Shown here: positions 31,225 through 32,362 of the stretch, in pieces
How the letters are laid out: each line of letters starts with the position of its first letter
Numbering within the stretch: position 1 is the stretch's first letter
Source: Arthrobacter sp.
Lineage (GTDB): Bacteria; Actinomycetota; Actinomycetes; Actinomycetales; Micrococcaceae
DNA length: 32,362 nucleotides
NCBI GenBank assembly: GCA_026393275.1
Contig: JAPLAM010000063.1
Coordinates: 1 to 32,362, forward strand
Direction of reading: 5' to 3'
Notes under the pieces: generated by a model
What the model was told of the DNA's origin: nothing
Databases searched by the model: none
Seen by the model: the letters and a program-made list of their open reading frames with translations, nothing else
Made by a program: the position numbers and the translations under genes

Positions 31225-31850
31225 GGGACATGCCCAGTTTTGGGTGCCAACGCGGGGATGTCCACCGCTGCCCTCCCGCCCGTCGGGACATGCCCAGTCC
31301 AGGATGCCTGGGGTGGACATATTCGGACTATGTTCGTTGGTCCGGGCCAGCGGAGGGCATGTCCATGGGTCGGAGCGCGGCTTGCCGACGGGACATGCGC
31401 AGTCCTCAGTCCCAGGAACGGGCATATAGGGGTTATGCCCATCGGCCACGTTCAGCGGAGGGCATGTCCGGCGGCACAGGCCAGCCACGAACCCGCCTAA
31501 ACCAGGGCCGCCGCGTCGCTCGCCACGATCGCGCACGCGAAGTGGTCTGCGTAGTCGCACAGACCCTCGTGGTCAGAGCCGACGATCGCCTGAACGGACC
31601 CACGCTCGCTCGCCAGACACTCCGAGGGACATGTCCAGTGCTGGGCGCGACGGGAGGGCATATTCGGACTATGTCCAAGGGTTGAGGGCAGCGGAGAGCA
31701 TGCCCATTGGTCGGAGCGCGGCATGCCAAAGGGGCATGCAGGGTCCTGGCTCCCGGAAATGGGCATATTGGGACCATGTCCAATGGCGGGCGCCACGGGA
31801 GGGCATGCGCAAGGGTCGGCGCGACGGGAGGGCATGCCCCGTGGCGCGAC
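31225..31850 (+). repeat. Array of 105-bp repeat units, each full unit with a 21-bp dyad
   Basis: Unit starts (GGGACATGNCCAGT or close variant) lie at 31225, 31285, 31390, 31626 and 31731. Steps 31285 to 31390 and 31626 to 31731 are exactly 105. The first unit is only 60 bases and lacks the dyad. Each full unit has, at fixed offsets: the opening decamer; a dyad of form GGRCATA-N7-TATGYCC at offset 31-51 (31315-31335, 31420-31440, 31656-31676, 31761-31781); CAGCGGAGGGCATGTCC at about 66-82, partly repeating the opening decamer in inverse; and, in units 2 and 4, GGTCGGAGCGCGGC. Unit 3 degrades after 31470. About ten GGRCATGYCC-like palindromic decamers occur overall. No gene, IS or CRISPR architecture explains the array. 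Confidence 0.85.
31495..31625. other. 131-base non-repeat segment splitting the 105-bp array
   Basis: It lies between the end of unit 3 and the start of unit 4 and shares no motif with the array. On the minus strand it can be read as a short peptide end (SERGSVQAIVGSDHEGLCD and on, stopping at 31497) that looks more protein-like than the flanking repeat, but no family is recognised. It could be a relic of a gene end or plain intergenic DNA into which units expanded on both sides. Confidence 0.35.
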
Positions 31851-32023
31851 CTTGCATCCCCCTGCACTCCAGGGATCCCGTCCCAGCCCGGAGACCGCCC
31901 CAATCCGTTACCCCGCCTCCCGGCCGCCCCGCCCCCCGGCTCCCCGCCGCCCACCCCTGCACCCCGGCCCTAGACAGTAGTTTCGCCGTGGGCAAACATG
32001 GAACCAACGGGGCAAAATCCAAA
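31851..32023. other. Spacer between the array and the clpB control region
   Basis: Strongly C-rich on the plus strand from about 31855 to 31975, with many CCCC runs, then turning A-rich (GGGCAAACATGG onward). No gene or clear hairpin is seen. Confidence 0.4.
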
Positions 32024-32044
32024 GTTGAGCGGGTTAGACTCAAC
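32024..32044. promoter_or_regulatory. HAIR-like HspR operator upstream of clpB
   Basis: GTTGAGC (32024-32030), seven bases, ACTCAAC (32038-32044). Six arm bases match perfectly, and the layout equals the known HspR inverted repeat CTTGAGT-N7-ACTCAAG apart from the outer bases. HspR represses dnaK and clpB operons in actinobacteria. The site is 35 bases before the clpB start. Confidence 0.7.
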
Positions 32045-32078
32045 CTTGACGACAGTCTTATTACGGAAGGAGCTCTCT

Positions 32079-32362
32079 TTGGACACCAAATTCACCACCA
32101 AGAGCCAGGAGGCTCTTTCGGCTGCAGCCATGAACGCCTCGACGGCAGGCAATCCGCAGCTGGAGCCGGCCCACCTGCTCAAGGCGCTGATGGACCAGCG
32201 CGAGGGTGTCGCCGTCGCGCTCCTCCGCGCCACCGGCACCGACCCGGATGCCGTCAGCGTCCAGGCGAGCTCCGCGATCAAGGCGCTGCCGTCCAGCTCG
32301 GGCAGTTCCGTGCAGCAGGCCCAGCTTTCGCGGACGGCGATGACCGCCATCAAGAACGCGCA
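32079..32362 (+). CDS. clpB: ATP-dependent chaperone ClpB, N-terminal part (runs off right edge)
   Basis: The frame opens at TTG 32079, six bases after GAAGGAG, and continues to the window end (94 complete codons). The visible part is the Clp N-domain: TKFTTKSQEALSAAAMNAST, then NPQLEPAHLLKALMDQREGV and the second repeat SVQQAQLSRTAMTAIKNA. ClpB is a hexameric disaggregase working with DnaK. The full protein would be about 870 residues; both ATPase domains lie outside. The HspR-like site upstream supports heat-shock control. Confidence 0.93.
   Translation, partial: MDTKFTTKSQEALSAAAMNASTAGNPQLEPAHLLKALMDQREGVAVALLRATGTDPDAVSVQASSAIKALPSSSGSSVQQAQLSRTAMTAIKNA

Noticed and set aside
31225..31850. 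CRISPR array
   Set aside because: Repeats are diverged, about 105 bases apart with conserved rather than unique spacers, and no cas genes are near.
31225..31850. Decamer GGACATGTCC resembles the p53 half-site
   Set aside because: Coincidence: this is a bacterium without p53-like proteins; the word is just a short palindrome.
31072..32043. Open frames on both strands across the 105-bp array, giving a 35-residue Cys/Pro-rich peptide repeat
   Set aside because: The period is a multiple of three and the DNA is GC-rich, so all frames stay open. Frames are broken at the 131-base segment, there is no ribosome site and no family resemblance. The conserved blocks are palindromic rather than codon-like.

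Overview
The window is high-GC DNA with dense, short-spaced genes, many GTG/TTG starts and TANNNT -10 boxes. Together with an actinobacterial gene set (HspR-type operator before clpB, ECF sigma/zinc anti-sigma pair, guanidine-III riboswitch, DUF1206, PF03640 lipoprotein), this points to a Micrococcaceae actinomycete, most likely Arthrobacter or Pseudarthrobacter. The copper amine oxidase fits this: its key residues fall at a constant +3 offset from my recollection of the Arthrobacter globiformis phenylethylamine oxidase numbering. The genus assignment is inference.

Layout. (a) 1-2653 is a worn edge. It holds what looks like the end of an IS256-type element cutting an amidohydrolase, an intact aldehyde dehydrogenase, and a truncated, frameshifted AraC-family relic. 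(b) 2654-5809 is an amine-oxidation locus: a TetR regulator divergent from a topaquinone copper amine oxidase and a small four-helix membrane protein, with a dyad operator between them. The aldehyde dehydrogenase could oxidise the aldehyde product. (c) 5843-12310 carries a SWIM/SNF2 helicase, a DMP19-like acidic protein, a PF03640 lipoprotein, and a sigma/anti-sigma pair. (d) 12361-17083 carries DUF1206, trmB and two MFS transporters. (e) 17084-19370 carries a long, apparently structured leader, a DEAD-box RNA helicase with an RGG-rich tail, and a 17-bp hairpin terminator. (f) 19406-26091 is a run of small metabolic genes: metallo-beta-lactamase fold hydrolase, aldo/keto reductase, a guanidine-III riboswitch controlling two SMR exporters, HutD-like protein, stand-alone trpF, YceI, YccF, SRPBCC and a DUF4031-HD fusion. 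(g) 26167-29355 is a tightly overlapped molybdate operon (HTH-Mop regulator, modA, modB, modC). (h) 29451-31079 carries a PRISE-type reductase and an AhpD/CMD protein. (i) 31080-32078 is a 1-kb stretch with no convincing gene. It holds an array of 105-bp units, each full unit containing a 21-bp dyad, followed by a HAIR-like HspR site and the start of clpB, which runs off the window.

The least explained structure is the 105-bp array at 31225-31850. Four full units keep an exact 105-bp register, and the variation inside their dyads is mostly of a kind that preserves pairing in plus-strand RNA. Other points of note are a DUF1206 gene with no ATG/GTG/TTG upstream of its conserved first helix (probable ATT start), a three-way-junction-like leader before the DEAD-box helicase, a triplicated stop-codon segment between two convergent genes, and about seven genes with a -10 box placed 6-7 bases before the start codon, as expected for leaderless transcripts.
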